A stretch of DNA of 7,831 nt from Thermoflexales bacterium (GTDB taxonomy: Bacteria > Chloroflexota > Anaerolineae > Fen-1058): assembly GCA_016931085.1 (NCBI GenBank), contig JAFGFO010000268.1, forward strand, positions 1 through 7,831, in the 5' to 3' direction. The position numbers and the translations under genes are program-made. Below, piece after piece: positions 1 to 6,149 of this stretch. The stretch's first letter is position 1. The number at the start of each line of letters is the position of its first letter. The notes beneath the pieces were generated by a model. It worked only from the letters and a program-made list of their open reading frames with translations. It was not told where the DNA came from and searched no databases.

Positions 1-1
1 A

Positions 2-376
2 CCCGACCATCTACACTGTATCTGGACACTGCCTGAGGACGACAGCGATTTCTCCATCCGCTGGCGCCTGATCAAAAGCGCCTTCACTCGGAAATGCAAC
101 ATGCCCCAGCCTACTGTCCTCTCATCTTCCCGGCAACATAAAGGCGAGCAGGCCGTGTGGCAGCGTCGCTTTTGGGAACATCGAATCCGCGACGAAACCG
201 ACTTTATCCGACATGTGGAATACATTCACTACAACCCTGTCAAACACAGTTTAGTGAAAGCTCCGAGGGATTGGGAATATTCCAGCTTTCATCGCTTTGT
301 CCGGGAAGGGGCCTATGATCAAGCATGGGGAAGTGAGACAGGGATTTCCTTTGAAGCTGGCATCGGTTCCGAATGA
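2..376 (+). CDS. REP-associated tyrosine (Y1/HUH) transposase, C-terminal part, cut by window edge
   Basis: The reading frame is open from base 2 and begins with PDHLHCIW, the HUH metal-binding motif (His-Leu-His at 8-16) that sits near the middle of these enzymes; the N-terminus lies outside the window. The segment WQRRFWEHRIRDE follows, then YIHYNPVKH, whose first Tyr (codon 221-223) is in the place of the single catalytic tyrosine, and then DWEYSSFHRFV. This order and wording match the RAYT (TnpA-REP) branch of Y1 transposases, which nick single-stranded hairpin DNA and are linked to REP palindromes. No frameshift is visible in the part present. The stop overlaps the start of the next small ORF by 4 bases (ATGA). 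It differs clearly from the Y1 transposase at 2804-3373, so the two are separate lineages. No palindromic repeat touches this gene in the window; the nearest is about 350 bases downstream. Confidence 0.9.
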   Translation, partial: PDHLHCIWTLPEDDSDFSIRWRLIKSAFTRKCNMPQPTVLSSSRQHKGEQAVWQRRFWEHRIRDETDFIRHVEYIHYNPVKHSLVKAPRDWEYSSFHRFVREGAYDQAWGSETGISFEAGIGSE

Positions 377-591
377 GCTACAGAGAGAAAGAAGATGCCA
401 GGATGTTGGGTTTCGAAGACTCAACCCAACCTACGCACTACGCACTGCCCACAACCTACAATGCCGTCTGGCAAATACTGCCCGGCGTGGCGCAGATTAC
501 TTTACGTGAGCAAGAGTTTGTCGTTGTGCTTTATGACCAATGGAAAGAGCGCGTGATCGCTCGACAAACACAGGAGAAAGCTAATGCCTGA
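373..591 (+). CDS. small hypothetical protein (72 aa)
   Basis: The ORF starts in a 4-base ATGA overlap with the transposase stop, which suggests translational coupling but may be chance. I do not recognise the product. Residues about 18-28 (STQPTHYALPT) come from a low-complexity stretch with a tandem ACGCACT (433-446) and a repeated CAACCTAC, so that part may be non-coding filler. The second half (about 29-66: YNAVWQILPGVAQITLREQ onward) looks more protein-like, with a beta-rich stretch followed by a basic helix. It is faintly like the C-terminal half of Phd/YefM-type antitoxins, but no motif is firm. It has no signal peptide or membrane segment. It could be a real small gene, the tail of an older gene, or a chance ORF. 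Confidence 0.3.
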   Translation: MSYREKEDARMLGFEDSTQPTHYALPTTYNAVWQILPGVAQITLREQEFVVVLYDQWKERVIARQTQEKANA

Positions 592-759
592 GAAGCTAAT
601 TGGTGAGATGCGCGGAATTCGAGCAAATGATAGAAGCGTTTATTGATCGCCCGGCCAGCCTTGATGACGAGATTCCGGCCGAATTGGTCTTTGGCATGTA
701 TCTTTTCAAAAAAGCGGGGGGATGGAAGACTTCCGAAGTCTTAAAGACTTCGGAAGTCT
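584..759 (+). other. decayed coding remnant ending in a palindromic repeat
   Basis: Between the small ORF and the convergent mod gene there is no intact gene. An ATG at 584 overlaps the upstream ORF and gives MPEKLIGEMRG before a stop at 644-646. A different frame, open from a TTG at 600, encodes a protein-like segment (EFEQMIEAFIDRPASLDDE and then IPAELVFGMYLFKKAGG) up to about 725. That frame then runs without a stop through the repeat at 727-759 (read as KTSEVLKTSEV) and into antisense mod sequence until 902. The likely reading is a short gene fragment, perhaps frameshifted near 600-640, whose own end was lost where the repeat now sits. The function is unknown. Confidence 0.25.
727..759. 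repeat. TSEV palindromic repeat, copy 1 (33 bp)
   Basis: AGACTTCCGAAGTCT (727-741), spacer TAA, then its reverse complement (745-759). Each 15-mer is itself palindromic around one central base, and the two halves can also pair with each other as a 15-bp stem with a 3-nt loop. It lies 8 bp beyond the stop codon of mod, so it would form a hairpin in the mod mRNA 3' end. A run of T on the mod strand occurs about 10 nt further, so a terminator role is possible but not clear. Confidence 0.95.
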
Positions 760-767
760 CCAAACAC

Positions 768-2750
768 CTAGACCTCTGTCACCGCCAGTACTTCTTCCCC
801 AAGCATGTCAATGATCTTGACGGCAACCCTGGTGGGGCCTTCCGGCGCGTCCAGTTCATAACGCCCACTCACCAAATCGCTCTTTTTCTCGGGCACGTCT
901 GACAGGACGATATTGAACACATCTCCGTCATAAGCCGCGTCGATCAGCACGGCATCCACCATAGCACGCCAGTCGGGGATTTGTGCTTTGAACAGCGGGG
1001 TATCCATCGCCAGCCGCTCGACGATGGTGGGAGAGATAAAATCCTCGATCTCGACCACAATCATGCCGTCCTGACGAGTGATGCTCACCTGGGCCTGGGC
1101 CGGCTGGTGAAGGAAAAACTTGCCGTACTTTTGGTCGGTGCGCAGCTCGATCACTTCGACTTTGTTGACCGGCCGGCGCTTGTTGTACTCTTCCAGCCAG
1201 GTATCCACGGCGATCTCTTTACCCAGGCAGACGACGACGATATCGCGCTCCTCGTCAGGCCGTGCACCAAGCTCATCTTGGAGCAGTTGCAAATCAAGCA
1301 ATGTGAGGGGATGGTTGAAGGGCACGATCTTGACCAATCGCTTGCCCAACGTGCCGTCAAAGAAGGTGTCCATCTTGGTGCGTTCGATGCCGATGTGCTC
1401 GACGGCCAGGTTGACCGCCTCGTTGTGCTGGATGGCCAGGTCATAGTCGTTGACGCGGTAAACGCTAAAAGACAGGGCAGCCGGAAAGACTTCCGAAGTC
1501 TTAAAGACTTCGGAAGTCTGGCTTGTGCCAAGATCCAGCGTTCCTTGCTTCAAGACAGCACCCGCCTCGATTTGCTCGCGAATGATGGCTTGCAGCCGCT
1601 TGGATGTAGTCTGAATCGCGCCTTTGTTGATATCGGCGGCGATCCAGCATCGCCCCAGCTTTTGTGCCACGGCGGCAGTGGTGCCGGAGCCGGCAAAGCA
1701 ATCGAGGACAAGATCACCAGGTTTAGAGGAGGTTTGGATAATACGATCGAGTAGCGCCTCAGGTTTTTGAGTAGGATAGTCTGTGCGCTCGTAAGCTTGG
1801 CTGTTAATGACAAAAACTTCTGTCCATATGGATTGGATAGCTAACCCTTTAGCTTCATCTAGAAAATGCTTGTAACGAGGCCACCCGCCCGACTCCGGCC
1901 AATAGATGTTGCCCTCAGTATCGAGTTCTTCAAGCTTTTCTATTGTGTATTTCCAGTGATTGCCTTTTGTAGAAGGATCAAATCCATGCCATGGTTTGCC
2001 TGTTGAACCACTTCGCAGACCTCGTGCTGTCAAATCTGTCGCCGCAAAAACTCTGCTTGTCTCTTCATCTATCATTGTGAAGTAGCGATCAACATATTCC
2101 TGTGTATAAGGGATCCTCAGGCTAGTCCAAGTAAACTGGTCTCCTTTGGTAACAAAGAAGATTGTGTCATGAATGTGATTATAGGTTTTTGAGTCACTAC
2201 GTGCAGATGTTCTCTTCCATACAATCTCGTTGCGTAATGATTCCGGGCCAAACACCTCATCTAATAAACATCGTAAATGGTGGCTTTTGTTCCAATCACA
2301 GTGCAAATACAAACTCCCATCTTCTGCTAGTAACTCCCTGAGCAGTAGCAATCGTTCGTACATGAATTGCAAGTACATATCATTAGCCCAAATATCAGTG
2401 TACTGGACTTGCTCACCTAGGGTGTGTGCTTCACCATCCAATCTAGCCGCAGTCTGGGTGCCCCGCAATTGCACCTTGCGCACGTAATCCGCCCCGCTAT
2501 CAAACGGCGGATCGATGTAAACCAGGTTCACCTTGCCCCGGTAGCCGTGAGCCAAGAGCCATGCCAGCACGTCCTTGTTGTCGCCGTGAAAGAGCAAGCC
2601 CCCGGCAGCCGTTTCTTCGCCAGTGGGGTTGAAGGTTTCCACCAACTGGGCCGGGAAAGCCGTCACGTGATCCAACGGGCGCTTGCCTACCCATTGCAAC
2701 ATCGGCCGGCCCTTGGCTTCGGCAACTTGAACAGTTTGCTTGTCAGGCAT
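768..2750 (-). CDS. mod: type III-like adenine-specific DNA methyltransferase (Mod)
   Basis: The 660-residue protein transfers a methyl group from S-adenosylmethionine to adenine N6 and would give target specificity to the complex with Res. The order of motifs is that of the beta class: catalytic DPPF at residues 80-83 (in VYIDPPFDSGADY), NEIVWKR at 174-180, YPTQKPEALLDRII (motif X region) at 325-338, and the SAM-binding DCFAGSGTT at 350-358. The central part (about 117-317) is in the place of the target recognition domain and is much more AT-rich than the rest. A C-terminal domain (about 425-660) ends in a typical AVKIIDMLGEEV segment. Residues 411-421 are encoded by a palindromic repeat in the linker between the two domains. 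The start is supported by GGAGA 7 nt before the ATG (near 2757-2761); the repeat at 2765-2798 lies directly upstream of it. Length is usual for Mod. It is the last gene of the res-transposase-mod run. Classical type III operons put mod first, so the order here is reversed. Confidence 0.93.
   Translation of the reverse strand: MPDKQTVQVAEAKGRPMLQWVGKRPLDHVTAFPAQLVETFNPTGEETAAGGLLFHGDNKDVLAWLLAHGYRGKVNLVYIDPPFDSGADYVRKVQLRGTQTAARLDGEAHTLGEQVQYTDIWANDMYLQFMYERLLLLRELLAEDGSLYLHCDWNKSHHLRCLLDEVFGPESLRNEIVWKRTSARSDSKTYNHIHDTIFFVTKGDQFTWTSLRIPYTQEYVDRYFTMIDEETSRVFAATDLTARGLRSGSTGKPWHGFDPSTKGNHWKYTIEKLEELDTEGNIYWPESGGWPRYKHFLDEAKGLAIQSIWTEVFVINSQAYERTDYPTQKPEALLDRIIQTSSKPGDLVLDCFAGSGTTAAVAQKLGRCWIAADINKGAIQTTSKRLQAIIREQIEAGAVLKQGTLDLGTSQTSEVFKTSEVFPAALSFSVYRVNDYDLAIQHNEAVNLAVEHIGIERTKMDTFFDGTLGKRLVKIVPFNHPLTLLDLQLLQDELGARPDEERDIVVVCLGKEIAVDTWLEEYNKRRPVNKVEVIELRTDQKYGKFFLHQPAQAQVSITRQDGMIVVEIEDFISPTIVERLAMDTPLFKAQIPDWRAMVDAVLIDAAYDGDVFNIVLSDVPEKKSDLVSGRYELDAPEGPTRVAVKIIDMLGEEVLAVTEV
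1487..1519. repeat. TSEV palindromic repeat, copy 2, inside mod
   Basis: This copy has the same sequence and spacer (TAA on the plus strand) as the copy at 727-759. On the coding strand it is read as QTSEVFKTSEV (mod residues 411-421). It keeps the frame and sits between the methyltransferase core and the C-terminal domain. Confidence 0.95.
1801..2400 (-). other. AT-rich target recognition region of mod
   Basis: Hand counting gives about 42% G+C over these 600 bases, with single 60-base lines down to 37%. Lines in the same gene on both sides (for example 1621-1680 and 2581-2640) reach 62%. The segment encodes mod residues about 117-317, which lie between the DPPF motif and the FAGSG motif, where type III Mod proteins carry their target recognition domain. 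The composition break fits replacement of this part by recombination. Confidence 0.6.
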
Positions 2751-2764
2751 TGATTCTCTCCACC

Positions 2765-2798
2765 AGACTTCCGAAGTCTTCCTAGACTTCGGAAGTCT
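2765..2798. repeat. TSEV palindromic repeat, copy 3, between transposase and mod (34 bp)
   Basis: AGACTTCCGAAGTCT (2765-2779), spacer TCCT, then its reverse complement (2784-2798). This is the only copy with a 4-nt spacer; it is also the only copy not read as protein or joined to an open frame. It starts 5 bp after the transposase stop and ends just before the mod ribosome binding site. Confidence 0.95.
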
Positions 2799-2803
2799 AA
2801 AGT

Positions 2804-3373
2804 CTACTCCTCGAACAACAGTCCATCGATGGGACTATGATCTTCAGGGACGTAGGATTCGACAAACTCACGATACGCCTCCGGCGATGGAAATTGAGAT
2901 AATACGATATCGGGCGTAGGCAGCTTTCCAGCTCGCATCCCGATATACTCACGATAGCTAGAAAACTCCCACTCTTCCGGGCGCTTGGCCAGGCCGGCTA
3001 CAACCGGGTTCAAATGAACATAGCGCGACAAGTGCACCAGGTACTCGTTCTCATTGACAAGTTTAGCCTGAAAGGCGCCCTGATACAACGCGCCCGCACG
3101 CTCGTACCTCGTGTTCATCGCCTTGGTGTGCGAAATGGAAAGCAATTGCATTCGGTGAGACACGCCGGTCTCCTTCAATCGCACCAGCAAATGATAATGC
3201 GTGGGCATCAGGCAATACGCCACTATATCCAGGACAGCCAAGAGGTACTTGTGTAATTGTTGCAGGAAGAAACGATAGTTTTCGCGCTCGTAAAAGATAC
3301 GTTCCCGGTTGTGCCCTCGATTGTAAAAGTGATAGTATTCGCCTGCGCCCCATTCTACCGTACGTCGTGACAT
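2804..3373 (-). CDS. Y1 (HUH) single-strand transposase, complete
   Basis: The 189-residue protein has the full Y1 transposase (PF01797-type) layout. An N-terminal YYHFYNRGHNRERIF (14-27) is followed by the HUH motif in MPTHYHLLV (His59-Tyr60-His61), then GALYQGAFQAKLV (94-106), and YVHLNPV (118-124) with Tyr118 as the probable nucleophile; WEFSSYREY follows. Such enzymes cut and join single-stranded DNA at hairpins without a DDE site. No frameshift or lost motif is seen, so it may be active. The start has GGGAG 5 nt upstream (3379-3383). The gene lies 14 bp downstream of the res stop and its stop is 53 bp before the mod start. All three share one strand, so it is probably co-transcribed with them. 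Similar repeats flank it on both sides, which makes it the best candidate for the enzyme that spreads the palindromes seen here. Confidence 0.93.
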   Translation of the reverse strand: MSRRTVEWGAGEYYHFYNRGHNRERIFYERENYRFFLQQLHKYLLAVLDIVAYCLMPTHYHLLVRLKETGVSHRMQLLSISHTKAMNTRYERAGALYQGAFQAKLVNENEYLVHLSRYVHLNPVVAGLAKRPEEWEFSSYREYIGMRAGKLPTPDIVLSQFPSPEAYREFVESYVPEDHSPIDGLLFEE

Positions 3374-3387
3374 AACGACTCCCAGGA

Positions 3388-6057
3388 TTAGACTTCCGAA
3401 GTCTTTAAGACTTCGGAAGTCTGAACGAACTGCTTCACAGGCTCCAGTTGATTGAAGGCGATACTGTCGGGGCCGCTAAAGATCATCTCGTACTTGAGCA
3501 AATCGGGATTCAACCCCACCCACTGCTGGATAGCCATCGCCTTGCGGCCATTCTGGCCATCCACGGCGTCATCCCGCAGCCTTTCCATCTTGATCTCGAC
3601 GATGTAGCAGCGGCCATCCTTGCGCCGGATGATAAAGTCAGGGCTGTAACGGTGCCATTTGCCGTCCACGCCCTTGTACTCGACGTAAAAATCCGTCTTG
3701 CGCGGGTCGTTTAGCCCGCCTGTGAAATAGATGTCTTCCACCTGGCCCGGCTCCAGGTTCAAAGCAGACAGCATCTGGGTAAAGAAATCCTTTTCAGAGC
3801 CGGAATCGAAATTGTAAGGGTCGTAGTGAAAGCCCAAGTCTCCCTGGTTGTGGGCTATCAACCCCTGCCAGCTCAGCAGAAGGTGCTCTTTGCTCTTCTG
3901 ATACGTGATCTCGGCCGTATAGACCACGTTCCCATCGTCCGTCAGCTCGGGCGTGAACCCATCCGGCTTGATCAACGCCAGGGCGACCTCGACCTCCTCC
4001 TCCTCGATCCGGTAATGGCGTGTCTGCGCTTCGACCTGCGCGGCCAATGCGGGCAGGTGAGCTTCGGGCACTGCCTCTTCCGCCCCATAAAGCCGCTTGA
4101 GCTGGGCGTACACGCCCCAGGCGTTCAGCCGGTAGACGGCGGCCAACTCGGTCGCGGCGCTGTAGAGATCGAGACCGGACACTGCGTAGGTCGCCCGTTC
4201 CTCATCTATTTGCGACAACACGGATGCCGTGCCGGCTTGCACCTGTGGAGTATAGACTTTTTTCACGATCACTGGCTGAGCCTCAACGTCGGGCCTTTCC
4301 AGAGAGACTTCCGAAGTCTTAAAGACTTCGGAAGTCTGGCCGGAGACTTCGGAAGTCTGGGACACCACCTGCCTGACGATCTTTTTGATCACGAGCGGTG
4401 GCACGTTCAGCTTGCGCACCACCAGCCGGCCTGTGTGCGTGTTCTGGCTGGCCTGGTTCAGATCAGCAATTGTTTCCCCATAGGTTTCTTGCAACTGCCG
4501 GTCCAGCGCTCCCCGGTTGTCCATTGACAGATAGATGCGTCCCTTGTGGACGTTGCCTGGCACTTGCCGGAGACAGCGCGTGCTGGCCTGGAGCACAAAG
4601 TTTTGGCTGTGCTTGAGCTGGCGGGCCAGGGCGCAAGCGAATAGGCTGGGACAATCCCATCCCTCGGTGCCCTTGTTGACCAGCAAGATCACCCTGTGGT
4701 GCGAGGCGGGATCGTTGAGCCGGTTGAAGGCGTCAACCTCGGCCTGGGTAGACTGAGACGTATTACGCAAGATGGCATCAGTTGAATAGCCCAGTTCCAT
4801 CAAGGTCTGCTCCACCACCGGGCGAAGCTCTTGCAAGTCCTTGGTCTGGGGAAAGTACATCGCCAGGCGGGCCGGCGCGCCGTTGGGCAGCCTCACCTCA
4901 CCGTAGGTCTGGAAAAAGTCACGCACCACCTCGGCCACGAACTGGTCGGCGTGCTTGTTGTCAAAATCATAGGCGTAGATGCTGCCATCCACAGGCTTGA
5001 GGATACCGTCGCGGATGCCTTCGGACAGGCCATACCAGATCACCACGTCGCGCAGGGGCTGGCGTTCGTAGTAAGGTGTGCCGGTGGTGTTGACTACACA
5101 GATCAGGTCGGTCTGCTCGTGCAAATAGTTGACCGTTTGCCGCACGCGCTTGAGTTGCGTTCCAATCTCCCGGCCGTAAGTATGGTGAGCCTCGTCGGAA
5201 AAGATGCCCAGGTTGGGCAGCGAGGCAATCGCGCGGAGGCGCAGGTTAGCTTCCTCCTCGGCCTGTTCCAGCATGCGCCGGTAGTACAGCTCGGTCCAGG
5301 AAGCGTGGCGGCGGGTTTGTTTCTGGATGCGAATCTTTTCGGTGTTGGTGACGATCAGGTTGTAGCGGCTGCCTCGGATGACGGGCAAATCCTTTTCGCC
5401 TTCACGGGTAAAGACGAGCTTGTAGGTGACCTCAAAGGGTTGGTACAGGCGCGGCGGGAGAAGCTTGTCGTAAGGCATGGCGGCCAACTCGCGCAGGCTT
5501 TCCAGGATGGTGAGTCCTGGGGCAAAGACGAGGGCGTTCTGGATGAAAGGGCAGGGTTTGCCAGGGTATTCCAGCGCCATAGCGAACTCGGTGGCGACGA
5601 TGGCCCCGATCAGCATGGTCTTGCCAGCGCCCATGGCCAGGGCCATGATGTAGCTGGGGTAGTCGAGTGTCAGCGTTTCGTGGACGCTTTCCAGCTTGTG
5701 AGTTTTGATGAAATCGTCGTCCGTGCGGACGCGATCCCACAGAGCGTCCAGTCCCTCGTTCAGCACAAAATTCTTGATCTCGTCTCGGTCGAGTCCCAGT
5801 GCGCCAAGGAGGTCCATCGGTTTGGGGTAATAGCGTCGGTAAAGGTCAAAGATGTGCGGGGTGCTTTCCACCAGGCGCAGGTACCAGTAGGTTTCCAGGG
5901 CGCGCAGTTGCGCCGTGCGCAGCAGGCGTGGGGTGGTGCTTTCGGGCAGCAGGGCATAGTCCAGGATCTCGGCGATGGCTGGGTAGTTGGCGGCCGGGTA
6001 GCCGGCCGTGCGCCATTCGGCTACTTTGTGTTGGATCAGTTCATAGAGGTGCGGCAT
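3388..6057 (-). CDS. res: type III-like restriction enzyme Res subunit (SF2 helicase plus nuclease)
   Basis: The 889-residue protein is an ATP-driven DNA translocase/helicase joined to an endonuclease, acting with Mod on unmethylated sites. Superfamily 2 motifs appear in order: Walker A in LAMGAGKT (140-147), DEAH box (288-291), TGTP (325-328), NKGTEGWDCPS (461-471, motif V) and QASTRCLRQ (490-498, motif VI). The C-terminal part has a PD-(D/E)xK nuclease site, YSPDFIIR with Asp807 and YIVEIK with Glu821 and Lys823. All key residues are present. AAGGA lies 6 nt before the ATG (6064-6068). Two palindromic repeats are translated: residues 567-584 between the helicase and nuclease parts, and the final residues 879-889 with the stop codon. 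The native C-terminus may therefore have been changed. It is the first gene of the minus-strand run, followed 14 bp later by the transposase and then mod. A general DEAD/DEAH helicase annotation would be an alternative, but the nuclease motif and the adjacent Mod favour restriction. Confidence 0.93.
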   Translation of the reverse strand: MPHLYELIQHKVAEWRTAGYPAANYPAIAEILDYALLPESTTPRLLRTAQLRALETYWYLRLVESTPHIFDLYRRYYPKPMDLLGALGLDRDEIKNFVLNEGLDALWDRVRTDDDFIKTHKLESVHETLTLDYPSYIMALAMGAGKTMLIGAIVATEFAMALEYPGKPCPFIQNALVFAPGLTILESLRELAAMPYDKLLPPRLYQPFEVTYKLVFTREGEKDLPVIRGSRYNLIVTNTEKIRIQKQTRRHASWTELYYRRMLEQAEEEANLRLRAIASLPNLGIFSDEAHHTYGREIGTQLKRVRQTVNYLHEQTDLICVVNTTGTPYYERQPLRDVVIWYGLSEGIRDGILKPVDGSIYAYDFDNKHADQFVAEVVRDFFQTYGEVRLPNGAPARLAMYFPQTKDLQELRPVVEQTLMELGYSTDAILRNTSQSTQAEVDAFNRLNDPASHHRVILLVNKGTEGWDCPSLFACALARQLKHSQNFVLQASTRCLRQVPGNVHKGRIYLSMDNRGALDRQLQETYGETIADLNQASQNTHTGRLVVRKLNVPPLVIKKIVRQVVSQTSEVSGQTSEVFKTSEVSLERPDVEAQPVIVKKVYTPQVQAGTASVLSQIDEERATYAVSGLDLYSAATELAAVYRLNAWGVYAQLKRLYGAEEAVPEAHLPALAAQVEAQTRHYRIEEEEVEVALALIKPDGFTPELTDDGNVVYTAEITYQKSKEHLLLSWQGLIAHNQGDLGFHYDPYNFDSGSEKDFFTQMLSALNLEPGQVEDIYFTGGLNDPRKTDFYVEYKGVDGKWHRYSPDFIIRRKDGRCYIVEIKMERLRDDAVDGQNGRKAMAIQQWVGLNPDLLKYEMIFSGPDSIAFNQLEPVKQFVQTSEVLKTSEV
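3390..3422. repeat. TSEV palindromic repeat, copy 4, forming the 3' end of res
   Basis: AGACTTCCGAAGTCT (3390-3404), spacer TTA, then its reverse complement (3408-3422); the spacer shows it is inverted relative to copies 1, 2 and 5. On the minus strand it encodes the last residues of Res (QTSEVLKTSEV), and its outer base completes the TAA stop (3388-3390). It also lies 16 bp upstream of the transposase start. Confidence 0.95.
4305..4358. repeat. TSEV palindromic repeat, copy 5, inside res, with three units
   Basis: AGACTTCCGAAGTCT (4305-4319), spacer TAA, its reverse complement (4323-4337), spacer GGCCGG, and a further 15-mer of the second type (4344-4358). On the coding strand it gives QTSEVSGQTSEVFKTSEV (Res residues 567-584). 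Both spacers are multiples of three, so the frame is kept. The site is in the linker after the helicase motifs. Confidence 0.95.
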
Positions 6058-6073
6058 TTATGGTCCTTCAAGA

Positions 6074-6142
6074 TTACAAGCGCCCCAGCAGCGTAAACCC
6101 GTCACGCTCAGCCTTGCGTACGTCCTCCAGACTCAATTGCAT
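6074..6142 (-). CDS. possible 22-residue leader peptide upstream of res
   Basis: The short ORF MQLSLEDVRKAERDGFTLLGRL ends 16 bp before the res start. GGTGAG stands 6 nt before its ATG, and it lies within the 5' untranslated region predicted from the promoter at 6162-6170. A longer in-frame ATG at 6161-6163 would fall inside the -10 box and so would not be transcribed from that promoter. It may be a translated leader, a remnant of an older gene, or chance. Confidence 0.25.
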   Translation of the reverse strand: MQLSLEDVRKAERDGFTLLGRL

Positions 6143-6149
6143 GTCAGAC

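Larger units (their letters stand above)
2765..3422 (-). mobile_element. candidate REPtron-like unit: Y1 transposase bracketed by two palindromic repeats
   Basis: One palindrome (2765-2798) ends 5 bp from the transposase stop, and another (3390-3422) begins 16 bp upstream of its start codon, giving a compact 658-bp unit. Y1 transposases of the TnpA-REP group are known to act on hairpins formed by palindromes next to their own genes. The unit fills the whole space between the res coding sequence and the mod ribosome binding site. No target-site duplication is visible, which is expected for HUH enzymes. That this unit moves, or moved, as one piece is inference. Confidence 0.55.

Noticed and set aside
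584..646. Small ORF starting MPEKLIGEMRG, resembling the start of a translation-factor-like protein
   Set aside because: The likeness covers only about eight residues and the frame stops after 20 codons; probably chance or a frameshifted remnant.
727..759. Rho-independent terminator for mod
   Set aside because: The stem is strong but the U-run on that strand is about 10 nt away, and identical elements sit inside genes that must be read through, so I do not call it a terminator.
981..1754. Long plus-strand ORF of 257 codons
   Set aside because: It is wholly antisense to mod, whose catalytic motifs and ribosome site are clear; the plus frame has no recognisable motif.
727..4358. CRISPR array from regularly recurring repeats
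   Set aside because: The copies are 0.6 to 1.3 kb apart with genes between them, not 30-40 bp spacers, and the repeats are palindromic insertions within coding sequence.
3826..4527. Plus-strand ORF of 233 codons opposite res
   Set aside because: It is a shadow of the Res C-terminal half; its DFRSLKDFGSL stretch is just another frame of the palindromic repeat.
4831..6096. Plus-strand ORF of 421 codons opposite res
   Set aside because: It is a GC-rich antisense shadow of the res helicase region, with no domain and no ribosome site; res carries all helicase motifs.
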